64,000 bases of DNA, taken from contig NZ_JAPDUG010000001.1 of the NCBI RefSeq assembly GCF_026015885.1, positions 868,001 through 932,000 of the forward strand. Reading direction: 5' to 3'. The stretch is from Halocynthiibacter sp. SDUM655004 (GTDB taxonomy: Bacteria; Pseudomonadota; Alphaproteobacteria; Rhodobacterales; Rhodobacteraceae). Below are positions 46,865-54,964 of the stretch, in pieces (the stretch's first letter is position 1; each line of letters begins with the position of its first letter). The position numbers were made by a program, and so were the translations under genes. The notes beneath the pieces were generated by a model. It did no database searches. It was not told where the DNA came from and saw only the letters and a program-made list of their open reading frames with translations.

Positions 46865-47794
46865 TTGAGCAAAACTCCAGCGTTTGAACCCGTTGACCTC
46901 GCGGTTTCCTTCGACGAAACCGAGCTACACAATGGTGTTGAGCCGTATCTCGCACGCACTGAAGGCGCGGTTGATGGAGTGTTGGACGGCATTCGAAAAC
47001 GCGTGGTCTGGGCAGGCGCGGCAGAGACTAAAACACCGGTTTCTGTGGTCTATATTCACGGGTTCTCGGCGACATCAGAAGAGATCCGTCCGGTCCCTGA
47101 TAGAGTCGCGGAGGAACTGGGTGCGAACCTATATTTCACGCGGCTCAAAGGTCATGGACAGGGTGGCCCCGCGATGAGCACAGCTGCGGCGCGAGATTGG
47201 GTTCACGATACAGCCGAGGCGATGGCGATCGGGCGGGCCATTGGAGAGCGGGTGCTGGTCATTTCTGTATCAACGGGCGGTACGCTTTCGGCCGTTGCGG
47301 CGGCGGATACAAAGATGTCAGAGCGGGTTGCTGGAATGGCATTTGTGGCGCCGAATTTCGGGGTGAAACACCCCGTTGCCGCACTGCTGACTTGGCCGTG
47401 GTCGCGGATTTGGGGGCCGAGATTGTTTGGGAAGACAACCGGCTTCATCCCTGCAAACGAGGGTCACGAAACCTATTGGACCGCGCAATACGACAGCGTG
47501 GCGGTCCTGCCGATGTTGGCGCTTGTACGCAGTGTTTCGAAGCTTGATTTTGCGTCTATCCGTATTCCTGCGCTATTCTATTTTTCGCCTGACGACCGGA
47601 TTGTTCGCCCCAAACGAACAGAGCGCGTTGCGGGGTTGTGGGGTGGCAAAAAGACGGTCGAACGGATCAGTGGCAGCACCGTTGATGATCCGGATAACCA
47701 TGTCATTGCGGGCGATATTATGAGCCCGTCAAACACTGAGCATTGCATTAAGTCCATTTTGAAATGGGCGAAAACTCTTGATTTGAAAAGGTGA
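46865..47794 (+). CDS. Alpha/beta hydrolase, carboxylesterase-like
   Basis: This 309-residue protein has YIHGFSATSEEIRPVPDRVAEEL, the elbow VLVISVSTGGTLSAVAA with Ser as nucleophile, YFSPDDRIVRP (Asp) and DDPDNHVIAGD (His). It looks like a serine esterase of the monoglyceride/carboxylesterase type. The start is TTG at 46865, with GGAG about 8 bases upstream; no ATG exists near the front. It precedes a VOC gene by 3 bases. No signal peptide is seen. Confidence 0.83.
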   Translation: MSKTPAFEPVDLAVSFDETELHNGVEPYLARTEGAVDGVLDGIRKRVVWAGAAETKTPVSVVYIHGFSATSEEIRPVPDRVAEELGANLYFTRLKGHGQGGPAMSTAAARDWVHDTAEAMAIGRAIGERVLVISVSTGGTLSAVAAADTKMSERVAGMAFVAPNFGVKHPVAALLTWPWSRIWGPRLFGKTTGFIPANEGHETYWTAQYDSVAVLPMLALVRSVSKLDFASIRIPALFYFSPDDRIVRPKRTERVAGLWGGKKTVERISGSTVDDPDNHVIAGDIMSPSNTEHCIKSILKWAKTLDLKR

Positions 47795-47797
47795 ATT

Positions 47798-48229
47798 ATG
47801 GACCAACGCATTAGCTTGATTACGCTTGCTGTGAATGACGTGGCGACTTCGGCGGCGTTCTACGAAGGGATAGGCTGGCAGCGCGTCGAAACAGAGGACG
47901 GCGTGGTTGCGTTCGATCTGATCGGGCAGACGCTCGGCCTTTATCCGCGAGAGATGTTGGCCAAGGACCTAGGGATGGAAGCCCATGAAATCGGCGGGTT
48001 TTCAGGTGTTACGCTTGGCTACAATGTGCGCGAGAAAGATGAGGTTGCGCCGCTGCTTGAGCGGGCCAAGGCCAGCGGGGGGCGTATTGTTAAGCCCGCG
48101 CAGGATGTGTTTTGGGGCGGTCATCACGGCTATTTCGCCGATCCTGACGGGCATATTTGGGAAGTCGCCCACAACCCGTTTTCGCCGCTTGGCAAAGACG
48201 GCGCGTTCCAGTGGAACGGGGCAGGGTAA
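47798..48229 (+). CDS. VOC-family protein
   Basis: The 143-residue protein begins RISLITLAVNDVATSAAFYEGIGWQRVE and ends with WGGHHGYFADPDGHIWEVAHNP, giving the two VOC half-motifs with metal-ligand His and Glu positions. It is probably a small dioxygenase or glyoxalase-like enzyme; the substrate is not clear. It starts 3 bases after the upstream hydrolase gene and overlaps the next start (TAATG), so all three are likely one transcript. Confidence 0.85.
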   Translation: MDQRISLITLAVNDVATSAAFYEGIGWQRVETEDGVVAFDLIGQTLGLYPREMLAKDLGMEAHEIGGFSGVTLGYNVREKDEVAPLLERAKASGGRIVKPAQDVFWGGHHGYFADPDGHIWEVAHNPFSPLGKDGAFQWNGAG

Positions 48230-48864
48230 TGCGCAAACCGGCCAGCATGCGCGGGCTTGAAACTCTCGGGCGTGTTCGGCTGTCCAAATATTTTTATATG
48301 CGTGATTTCCTGATGTCAGAGATCGGGATAATCCACGGCATACCTAATATTCCAGACCATCCCGTTCTGGCGATCGAGGCTGGATCAAACCTGTGCCAAA
48401 ACCTGCTTGATCCGCTTCAGGAAACATTCGGTGCGGTGGCTGTTCGTTCAGGCTATCGGGCGCCGGCGCTCAATGAATTTGGTAATCGCAACGGGTTAAA
48501 CTGCGCATCAAACGAGGCGGATCAGGGCGGGCATATCTGGGATTGTCGCGATGGGCGCGGCGCTCTTGGGGCGTGCGCGAGCATAGTTATCCCATGGTTC
48601 GCCGACAGGTACGAGGCGGGGCGGCACTGGCACGATCTTGCGTGGTGGATCCACGACCATCTTCCGTACTCTGAGCTTCGGTTTTTCCCAAATCTGTGTG
48701 CGTTCAACCTGCACTGGAGCGAGATGCCCAAACGTGAAATTCGTGGTTGGATTGGTGGAAACTCTGTGCTGCTACGCCAAGGCGAGGAGCCAGCCGAGCC
48801 CGCCGAAACCCGCGCAAAACGTTACGCGGATTTTCCGGTGTTTCGAGGTTTGGATTTACCCTGA
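48229..48864 (+). CDS. M15-like (D-Ala-D-Ala carboxypeptidase-related) protein
   Basis: This 211-residue protein has AVRSGYRAPALNEFGNRNG and later GGHIWDCRDGR and NLHWSEMP, which resemble the SGYR-x-N, H-x-D and W-H blocks of zinc peptidases M15. Spacing is different, so catalytic activity is uncertain. Cys residues are unusually many (CQN, CAS, CRD, CAS, CAF). No signal peptide is seen. The ATG overlaps the VOC stop; its 3' end overlaps convergent phaZ by 43 bases. Confidence 0.65.
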   Translation: MRKPASMRGLETLGRVRLSKYFYMRDFLMSEIGIIHGIPNIPDHPVLAIEAGSNLCQNLLDPLQETFGAVAVRSGYRAPALNEFGNRNGLNCASNEADQGGHIWDCRDGRGALGACASIVIPWFADRYEAGRHWHDLAWWIHDHLPYSELRFFPNLCAFNLHWSEMPKREIRGWIGGNSVLLRQGEEPAEPAETRAKRYADFPVFRGLDLP

Positions 48865-50210
48865 GATTTGGCTGTGGTTTTCGGCTTTGCCTTAGCCGGT
48901 GCCTTTTTCTCTGGTGCGAGTTCTGCTTTTATTGGCGTAACATTACTCTTGGCTTTCTCAGGAGCGGCTTTCTTTGGCTGCTCTGCGTTCGCGTCAATGA
49001 AGTCGAGCACCAAGGGGCGGATATTGTTACGCCAGCTTTTCCCAGCGAAAATTCCGTAGTGGCCAGCGCCTTGCTCAAGATGGCTTGCTTTTTTGCTGTC
49101 GGGCAGTCCGGTTAGCAAATCCAGCGCGGCCACACATTGGCCGGGTGCAGAGATATCATCCTTGGAGCCTTCAACGGTTTTAACCGCAACCGAGGTGATT
49201 GCCGAAATATCGACCTTTTTGCCATTCACAACAAATGCATTCCGCGCGATTTCGCCACCTTTGAAGATGCGCTCGACCGTGGAGAGATAAAACTCGGCGG
49301 TCATATCCATCACAGCAAGGTACTCGTCATAGAAGCGGTTGTGCGGATCATGGTCGGCGGCTTCGCCTTTGGTCACGCGCAGGATTTGATCCTGAAACGC
49401 TTTGGAGTGTCGCTCGCCGTTCATCGACATGAAGGATGCAAGCTGCAATAGGCCGGGGTACACCATGCGCCCGACGCCTTTGTATTTGAAGCCAACGCGT
49501 TGGATTGCGGTCTCTTCAAGTTGGCCCATTGTGATGCGGCGGCCAAAATCGGTAACGTCGGTTGCGGCAGCGTCCGGATCAATCGGTCCACCAATGAGCG
49601 TAAGTGTGCGAGGTTGTGCTTTCGGGTCCTCAGCGGCGAGATAGGCCGTTGCGGCCAAAGCAAGCGGGGCGGGTTGGCAAACGGCGATGACGTTGGTGTC
49701 TGGGCCGAGCTCGCGCATGAAATCGACCAGATAGAGCGTGTAATCCTCAATGTCGAACTTGCCTGCGGAAACCGGAATGTCGCGCGCGTTGTGCCAATCG
49801 GTGATGTAAACCTCTGCATCAGGCAGAAGCGAGGCTACGGTCGAGCGCAGCAGAGTTGCATAGTGGCCCGACATCGGAGCAACCAGCATGACCTTGCGCT
49901 TTTTCTCTGGGCGGCCTTGGACGTGGAAGCGGATCAGATCGCCAAACGGGCGCTCGACAACCGGCTCCACTGAAACGATATGGTCGCGGCCATCTTCTGA
50001 CGGGATCGAATGAATGCCCCAATCCGGTTTGGCGACCATGCGGGCGAAACTGCGTTCCGTAACTTCGCCCCACGCGGCGACCCATTGCACCATCGGGTTG
50101 GGCGATAGCGCTAACCCAGGGTAGGAAGCAAATGCCTTGGCAGACGCGCCGAGCCATTGGTTGGTGTTGCGCATCGTCTCCATCAGGTCGTAAGTGGCCA
50201 TATACCGCAT
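48822..50210 (-). CDS. phaZ: Intracellular PHB depolymerase
   Basis: The 462-residue intracellular poly(3-hydroxybutyrate) depolymerase breaks down stored granules. The catalytic Cys178 lies in VIAVCQPAPLALAAT, the Cys-type lipase box of the PhaZ family. Motifs QRVGFKYKGVGRMVYPGLLQ and HYGIFAGKSWRNNIRP with the His are also typical. A low-complexity Lys/Ala/Pro tail (KKAAPEKAKSNVTPIKAEL...) follows. ATG 50210 is chosen with AAGGA about 7 bases upstream. It is divergent from phaC, sharing a predicted PhaR site. Confidence 0.92.
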   Translation of the reverse strand: MRYMATYDLMETMRNTNQWLGASAKAFASYPGLALSPNPMVQWVAAWGEVTERSFARMVAKPDWGIHSIPSEDGRDHIVSVEPVVERPFGDLIRFHVQGRPEKKRKVMLVAPMSGHYATLLRSTVASLLPDAEVYITDWHNARDIPVSAGKFDIEDYTLYLVDFMRELGPDTNVIAVCQPAPLALAATAYLAAEDPKAQPRTLTLIGGPIDPDAAATDVTDFGRRITMGQLEETAIQRVGFKYKGVGRMVYPGLLQLASFMSMNGERHSKAFQDQILRVTKGEAADHDPHNRFYDEYLAVMDMTAEFYLSTVERIFKGGEIARNAFVVNGKKVDISAITSVAVKTVEGSKDDISAPGQCVAALDLLTGLPDSKKASHLEQGAGHYGIFAGKSWRNNIRPLVLDFIDANAEQPKKAAPEKAKSNVTPIKAELAPEKKAPAKAKPKTTAKSQGKSKPRNTGKSA

Positions 50211-50277
50211 GTTTCGATCCTTCACAGGCGGGATTATCCCCGCTAACTTGATTACAGACGTTGAGAAATCTGTTATG

Positions 50278-50289
50278 CTGCACTTGCAG
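50278..50289. promoter_or_regulatory. Predicted PhaR operator in the phaZ/phaC gap
   Basis: The sequence CTGC-ACTT-GCAG (inverted repeat with 4-base spacer) lies 24 bases before phaC and about 68 before phaZ. PhaR of Paracoccus and Rhodobacter binds TGC-rich CTGC-N3/4-GCAG elements. A regulator gene of that type is encoded downstream at 52859. Confidence 0.65.
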
Positions 50290-50313
50290 AAAGATTAGGG
50301 TAGAAAGTTTTCA

Positions 50314-52134
50314 ATGACAACTGATCAAAGCGACGGAAGCAAAAAACCTTCGGATATTGAGGGTGACGTTGGGTCATCCCGGTTGAGCGAGAACCTCGCC
50401 AAACTGGAGGTGCTTTCGGCGCGTCTTGTGGCCGCAATGTCCAAGAAACGCACGGTTGATCCGAGTTTGCAGGGCCCAAGCGGTGATTTGTTTATGAAGG
50501 CGGCTGCGGCCTATATGGCCGAGATGATGAACAACCCCTCAAAAATCGTGGAACATCAGGTTGCATACTGGGGAAAGTCGCTCAAACACTATGTCGAAGC
50601 ACAGCAAGTTCTAAAAGAAGGGCAGCTTGTTGCTCCCCCTGATTCTACGCCAAAGGACCGCCGCTTCTCCAATCCGATGTGGGAAACGCACCCATATTTC
50701 AATTATATCAAGCAACAGTATCTAATGAGCAGCGAGGCCATTTCGCAGGCCATCGAGGATATGGAGGGGCTGGACCCGTCCGACAAAAAGCGTGTGGAGT
50801 ATTTCAGCCGCCAGATCGTCGATATGTTCGCTCCCAATAACTACCTCGCCACCAACCCCGAAGCGCTGGCCAAGGCCGCCGAGACCGAGGGGCAATCGCT
50901 GGTCGACGGGCTCGAGAACCTCGTGCGCGATATCGAAGCCAACGATGGCGAGCTTTTGGTGACCCTTGCGGATAAGAACGCATTCAAGGTTGGCGAGAAC
51001 CTCGGAACGAGTGAAGGCAAGGTTGTTTTCCGCAACCATATGTTCGAACTTATCCAATATGCGCCAAAAACCGAAACGGTGCATAAAACGCCGCTGGTTA
51101 TCTTTCCGCCGTGGATCAACAAATTCTATATTCTCGACCTCAAGGAAAAGAACAGCCTGATCAACTGGATTGTGGAGCAGGGCTTTACGCTCTTTGTCGT
51201 GAGCTGGGTGAACCCCAATGCCTCTTATGCCGACGTCGGGATGGAGGACTACATTAAGAGCGGTTATCTGACCGCGATTAACGAGGTCAAAGCGATCACC
51301 AAAGAGGAGAAGGTTAATGTTGTCGGCTATTGCATTGCCGGAACGACACTTGGCCTGACCCTCGCGCATATGAAGAAGATCGGCGATAAATCCGTCAACT
51401 CCGCAACCTTCTTTACCACGCTCACTGATTTCTCTGATCAAGGGGAGGTTGGCGTATTTCTTGATGAGGGGTTCGTTGGCGGGATTGAGCGCGAAGTTAA
51501 GAACAAGGGCGTATTGGACTCCTTCTTTATGTCGCGGACATTCTCTTATTTGCGGTCCAACGACCTTATCTATGGCCCCGCGATCCGCAGCTATATGATG
51601 GGAGAGGCGCCTCCTGCCTTTGATCTCCTGTATTGGAACGGTGACGGTACCAACCTTCCGGGGCGCATGACCGTCGAGTATTTGCGCAACCTGTGCCAAG
51701 ACAATCACTTTGCACAAGGCATCTATGAGTTTGAGGGCGAGAAACTGTCGCTCAAGGATATCACCGTGCCTATGTGCGCGATTGCCTGCGAGACAGATCA
51801 CATCGCGGCGTGGAAAACCTCTTATCACGGGGTTAAGCAATTCGGCAGCCGCTCCAAAACCTTTATCCTCTCGGAAAGCGGCCATATCGCGGGGATCGTG
51901 AATCCGCCGAGCAAAAAGAAATACGGTCACTACACCAACGAAGACATGAAACTGGAGAGTGACGCATGGAAAGAAGGCGCCGAATTTCACGAGGGGTCGT
52001 GGTGGCCGCGCTGGGGTGAATGGCTCGCGAAGCGGTCTGGAAAGCAGATTCCAGCACGTATTCCTGGTGATTCGAGCCATCCGGCGCTCTGTGATGCGCC
52101 CGGAACTTATGTTTTGTCTGTCATAAGGTCCTGA
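50314..52134 (+). CDS. phaC: Class I poly(3-hydroxyalkanoate) synthase
   Basis: This 606-residue class I PHA synthase polymerises 3-hydroxybutyryl-CoA on granules. The catalytic box is GYCIAGT with Cys340, the Asp lies in ACETDHIAAW and the His in SESGHIAGIVNPP. The N-terminal region (about 1-200) has the expected QVLKEGQLV and NPMWETHPYFNYIKQQYL sequences. The ATG follows TAGGG. It is divergent from phaZ and is followed by phaP and phaR. Confidence 0.96.
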   Translation: MTTDQSDGSKKPSDIEGDVGSSRLSENLAKLEVLSARLVAAMSKKRTVDPSLQGPSGDLFMKAAAAYMAEMMNNPSKIVEHQVAYWGKSLKHYVEAQQVLKEGQLVAPPDSTPKDRRFSNPMWETHPYFNYIKQQYLMSSEAISQAIEDMEGLDPSDKKRVEYFSRQIVDMFAPNNYLATNPEALAKAAETEGQSLVDGLENLVRDIEANDGELLVTLADKNAFKVGENLGTSEGKVVFRNHMFELIQYAPKTETVHKTPLVIFPPWINKFYILDLKEKNSLINWIVEQGFTLFVVSWVNPNASYADVGMEDYIKSGYLTAINEVKAITKEEKVNVVGYCIAGTTLGLTLAHMKKIGDKSVNSATFFTTLTDFSDQGEVGVFLDEGFVGGIEREVKNKGVLDSFFMSRTFSYLRSNDLIYGPAIRSYMMGEAPPAFDLLYWNGDGTNLPGRMTVEYLRNLCQDNHFAQGIYEFEGEKLSLKDITVPMCAIACETDHIAAWKTSYHGVKQFGSRSKTFILSESGHIAGIVNPPSKKKYGHYTNEDMKLESDAWKEGAEFHEGSWWPRWGEWLAKRSGKQIPARIPGDSSHPALCDAPGTYVLSVIRS

Positions 52135-52159
52135 TAAATAAGGGTTATCAATATTTTTG

Positions 52160-52200
52160 CTGCGCTGCAGCACAAAAATCCTTGAAATGCTGCGCTGCAA
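52160..52200 (+). promoter_or_regulatory. Two predicted PhaR operators upstream of phaP
   Basis: CTGC-GCT-GCAG (52160-52170) and CTGC-GCT-GCAA (52190-52200) repeat 30 bases apart, about three helical turns, in the gap between phaC and phaP. The first is a perfect CTGC-N3-GCAG; the second has one mismatch. PhaR represses phasin production when polymer is absent. Confidence 0.75.
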
Positions 52201-52264
52201 CATGCATATTGTTTGCACACGCAGAATTTCAGCGGGGCCCATCCCGCACTAAGGAGTAAATGAC

Positions 52265-52705
52265 ATGACCAAGGCACAAGATTTCACAAAGATCATGCAA
52301 GACATGGTCGGCGCATTTCCAGTAGACACAAAAGCTGTCGAAGACGCATTCAAAACATCTGCCGCTCTGAGCGACAAGATGTCTAAAGTTGCTCTTGATG
52401 CAGCAGAGAAATCCAGCGAGATCTCTGCGAAATGGACAAAAGAAACTCTGACCAAACTCGGTTCGGTTTCCGCTGCAAAAACAGAGCCTGCTGACTACAG
52501 CAAAGCCCTGACAGATTTTGCTTCGTCCTCTGCTGAGATGGCTGCCGAAAACCTCGCAGCATTCGCAGAAGTTGCGAAAAAAGTTCAAGCCGAAACAGTT
52601 GAGCTGATGCTCGCTGCTGGCAAGGACCTGTCCGAAGAAACAACTGCTGCTGTTAAAAAAGCAACTGCAGACGTTCAGAAGGCCGCTAAAGCAGCTTCTA
52701 AGTAA
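52265..52705 (+). CDS. phaP: Phasin (PHB granule surface protein)
   Basis: The 146-residue protein has no Cys and is rich in Ala, Lys, Glu and Thr, with amphipathic helices (TKIMQDMVGAFPVDTKAVEDAFKTSAAL and NLAAFAEVAKKVQAETVELMLAAGKDL). This is the phasin_2 profile. Phasins coat polyhydroxybutyrate granules. It starts with ATG and is followed by a strong terminator, so it is a separate, highly expressed gene. Codon use is biased, as expected for high expression (many GCT, AAA, GAA). Confidence 0.93.
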   Translation: MTKAQDFTKIMQDMVGAFPVDTKAVEDAFKTSAALSDKMSKVALDAAEKSSEISAKWTKETLTKLGSVSAAKTEPADYSKALTDFASSSAEMAAENLAAFAEVAKKVQAETVELMLAAGKDLSEETTAAVKKATADVQKAAKAASK

Positions 52706-52760
52706 GACAGATCGAGTTAACGCGGAGCCTTCTCCTCCCTCCTCCCGCTCCGCGTCTCAT

Positions 52761-52801
52761 AAAGGCGAGCCCCATCCTCCCGGGGTTCGCCTTTTCTTTT
52801 T
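52761..52801 (+). terminator. Rho-independent terminator of phaP
   Basis: A 13-bp stem with one G-T pair (52761-52773 with 52782-52794) is followed by T-rich sequence (TTTTCTTTTTG). It precedes phaR by about 60 bases. Confidence 0.88.
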
Positions 52802-52832
52802 GTTGCAATCTTTCTGCGCATGCGTAACTGTT

Positions 52833-52843
52833 CTGCAATGCAG
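52833..52843 (+). promoter_or_regulatory. Predicted PhaR operator upstream of phaR (autoregulation)
   Basis: CTGC-AAT-GCAG lies 15 bases before the GTG start and directly before the AAGGAGG ribosome-binding site. A further TGC-rich stretch (CTGCGCATGCG) is at about 52814-52824. Binding here would block translation or transcription start of phaR. Confidence 0.65.
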
Positions 52844-52858
52844 AAGGAGGGAACCCCC

Positions 52859-53410
52859 GTGAGCGACACCGAAAAACCGCTGTTGATCAAACGATATGCC
52901 AGCCGGCGTTTGTACAACACCGAGACCAGCGACTATGTCACGCTTGATGACATCGCCAGCTTTATCCGCAACGGGCGCGAAGTTCAGATTATTGACCTCA
53001 AGAGCGGCGATGACCTGACGCGGCAATATCTCCTGCAAATCATCGCCGAGCACGAAAGCCGTGGCGATAATGTCTTGCCTATCAATGTGCTGACGGATTT
53101 GGTTCGTAGCTACACAAATCAAGCTGGTAGCATGGTGCCTGATTTCCTTGCGGCGAGTTTCGAGATGCTGCAGGAGAGCCAGAGCAAGGTGATCGACAAT
53201 TTCGGCGGTATTGCCAATCCGCTCGGCTTGCCCGCATTTGAGGCGATGAAAGCCCAGCAGGAAGCGTTCCTCAAAACGATGACTGGCAGTTGGGCTGGCG
53301 CGACAACCGGGGACAAGCCAGAGCCCGAAGAAAAGAGCGAAGCCGAGCTTGATGACATCAAGAAACAGCTCGCCGAACTTCAAAGCAAGCTGTCAAAACT
53401 AGGTCAGTAG
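52859..53410 (+). CDS. phaR: PHB-responsive repressor PhaR
   Basis: The 183-residue PhaR contains the N-terminal DNA-binding domain (LIKRYASRRLYNTETSDYVTLDDIASFIRNGREVQIIDLKSGDDLTRQYLLQII) and a C-terminal helical part with a Lys/Glu-rich coiled-coil (DIKKQLAELQSKLSKL). It binds both DNA and PHB granules and releases operators when polymer forms. I chose GTG 52859 because AAGGAGG precedes it by 7-8 bases and the operator would otherwise fall inside the coding region. The end overlaps the convergent amidotransferase gene by 12 bases. Confidence 0.95.
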   Translation: MSDTEKPLLIKRYASRRLYNTETSDYVTLDDIASFIRNGREVQIIDLKSGDDLTRQYLLQIIAEHESRGDNVLPINVLTDLVRSYTNQAGSMVPDFLAASFEMLQESQSKVIDNFGGIANPLGLPAFEAMKAQQEAFLKTMTGSWAGATTGDKPEPEEKSEAELDDIKKQLAELQSKLSKLGQ

Positions 53411-54124
53411 GGGCGCTTTGGTGCTGCGTGCTTTGCGGTGCGCAGCAGATTGTCTAAAGAACTGAGCGAATTGTTCGGCAACAAGCGCGGAATCTGTATG
53501 GCCAAACGGAGCCTCACGGGCCGCGCGCATCATGTCTTGCGGATAAGCATCTGAATCCTCGCGTGCCAACAGATAGGCGCGCAACACCGGATCGCTGAAT
53601 TCGGGGTGTGCCTGAACCGATAGGGCCCGATTGCCATAGCGCAGCCCGGCAAAACGGCAGAAATCATTGCTTAGAATCGTTTCTGCATCTGCTGGTGGCT
53701 CTATCACCTGATCCTGATGCCATGCGTTTAACGTCAGCGTGTTGCCTTCGTTCGTGTGGTAGTGGCGTTTGCCGATGGACCAGCCGCCAGCAAATTTCTC
53801 AACCTTGCCACCAAGGGCTTGCGCAATAAGTTGGTGCCCGAAGCAAACGCCAACCATCGGAACCTCTTGCGCATAGGCTTCGCGGATCAGCTCTCGGAGC
53901 GGTGGCTGGAACGCATGATCCTCATAGACGCCATGTGCTGAGCCGGTGAACAGCCAGCCATCTGCTTCTGTTGCGCTCTGCGGAAGGTCATGGCCAACGG
54001 CGTGGTAAATCTTAAGGTCAAACCCATGAGGTGCGAGCAGTTTGGTGAACATATCGCCAAAGCCGCCAAACTCGGCGCGCACATCGGGATGAACCTCTCC
54101 ACACTCCAGAATGCCGATCTTCAC
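53399..54124 (-). CDS. Class-I glutamine amidotransferase-like protein
   Basis: This 241-residue protein has the GATase class-I triad: Cys94 in VGVCFGHQLIAQALGG, and His-x-Glu in QAHPEF. It resembles stand-alone GMP-synthase-like amidotransferases, such as those acting on gamma-glutamyl compounds. It is the last gene of the minus-strand ABC transporter unit, 12 bases after the inner permease stop. The context suggests a link to uptake of an amino acid or amine; the actual substrate is unknown. Confidence 0.87.
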   Translation of the reverse strand: MKIGILECGEVHPDVRAEFGGFGDMFTKLLAPHGFDLKIYHAVGHDLPQSATEADGWLFTGSAHGVYEDHAFQPPLRELIREAYAQEVPMVGVCFGHQLIAQALGGKVEKFAGGWSIGKRHYHTNEGNTLTLNAWHQDQVIEPPADAETILSNDFCRFAGLRYGNRALSVQAHPEFSDPVLRAYLLAREDSDAYPQDMMRAAREAPFGHTDSALVAEQFAQFFRQSAAHRKARSTKAPLLT

Positions 54125-54136
54125 GTGTTTGACCTC

Positions 54137-54964
54137 TTAGCGGATGTATTGCGGGCGGAAGCGGAACTTGCGCCGTTTTTCTTGTGGCACATGTCGGTTC
54201 AAGCGCCGTCCGATTGCGCCGTAAATCCAGATGATGACCAAGGTCAGCAGGATGTAATAGAACGCCAAAATGGGGTAGGGGATGAAGGGGTTGAACGTCT
54301 TGTCCGCAAAATATTTTGCGTAATAGAGCGCATCACCGCGTTGCTGCCATGCTGGAAAGCCCGAGAAAAACACAAGCGCCGTGGCGTGGAACAGGAAGAT
54401 TGCCTCGTTGGTGTACCCGGGCCAAGCAAGGCGCAGCATCGTCGGGAACACAACCTTCCGGAATTTGGGCCAACCGGACAGGCCGTAAGCGTCTGCGGCC
54501 TCGATATCGCCCTTCGGAATTGAGCGCAGCGCACCGTAGAAGATCTCGCCTGAGTAGGCGGCGGTATTGAGGAACAGTACGACAAGCGCCCCGAGCCAAG
54601 CGCTCGTGAACCACTTGAATTTGCCCTCAAAACTCACGCCGAAAATCTCGAGATTGTTGAGTTGCAGGAAGAGGAAATAGGCAAGGAAGAACTGGATAAA
54701 CAGCGGGGAGCCACGGAACACAAAGATGAACCACTCCGCAGGACGGCGCAGCCACGGGTTCCGCGAGTCTTTGGCAACGGCCACGGCCACAGCAAGGAAG
54801 AACCCCGAAAGCAGGGCAAAGACGCCGAAATAGATGTTCCAAAGCATCCCAGAGCCGATCAGGGTGAACTGATCGCACAGGGTATAATCGCTGCGAGGCA
54901 GGAGGCGTTCGCCAATCCCGATAGAACGGAGCGCATAGGCTTGAATGGTCTCAAGGCAGGTCAT
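54137..54964 (-). CDS. Polar amino-acid ABC transporter permease (HisM/ArtM-like)
   Basis: This 275-residue membrane protein has about five membrane segments and the EAA motif (SIPKGDIEAADAYGLSGWPKFRKVVFPTM) that contacts the ATPase. The class is HAAT permeases for histidine, lysine, arginine or glutamate. Its start overlaps the stop of the upstream permease (ATGA). With the gene at 54961 it forms the heterodimeric membrane part. Confidence 0.9.
   Translation of the reverse strand: MTCLETIQAYALRSIGIGERLLPRSDYTLCDQFTLIGSGMLWNIYFGVFALLSGFFLAVAVAVAKDSRNPWLRRPAEWFIFVFRGSPLFIQFFLAYFLFLQLNNLEIFGVSFEGKFKWFTSAWLGALVVLFLNTAAYSGEIFYGALRSIPKGDIEAADAYGLSGWPKFRKVVFPTMLRLAWPGYTNEAIFLFHATALVFFSGFPAWQQRGDALYYAKYFADKTFNPFIPYPILAFYYILLTLVIIWIYGAIGRRLNRHVPQEKRRKFRFRPQYIR

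Noticed and set aside
50722-52242. 506-codon frame opposite phaC
   Set aside because: It is the antisense shadow of the PHA synthase gene; no motif, and it runs through the phaP operators.
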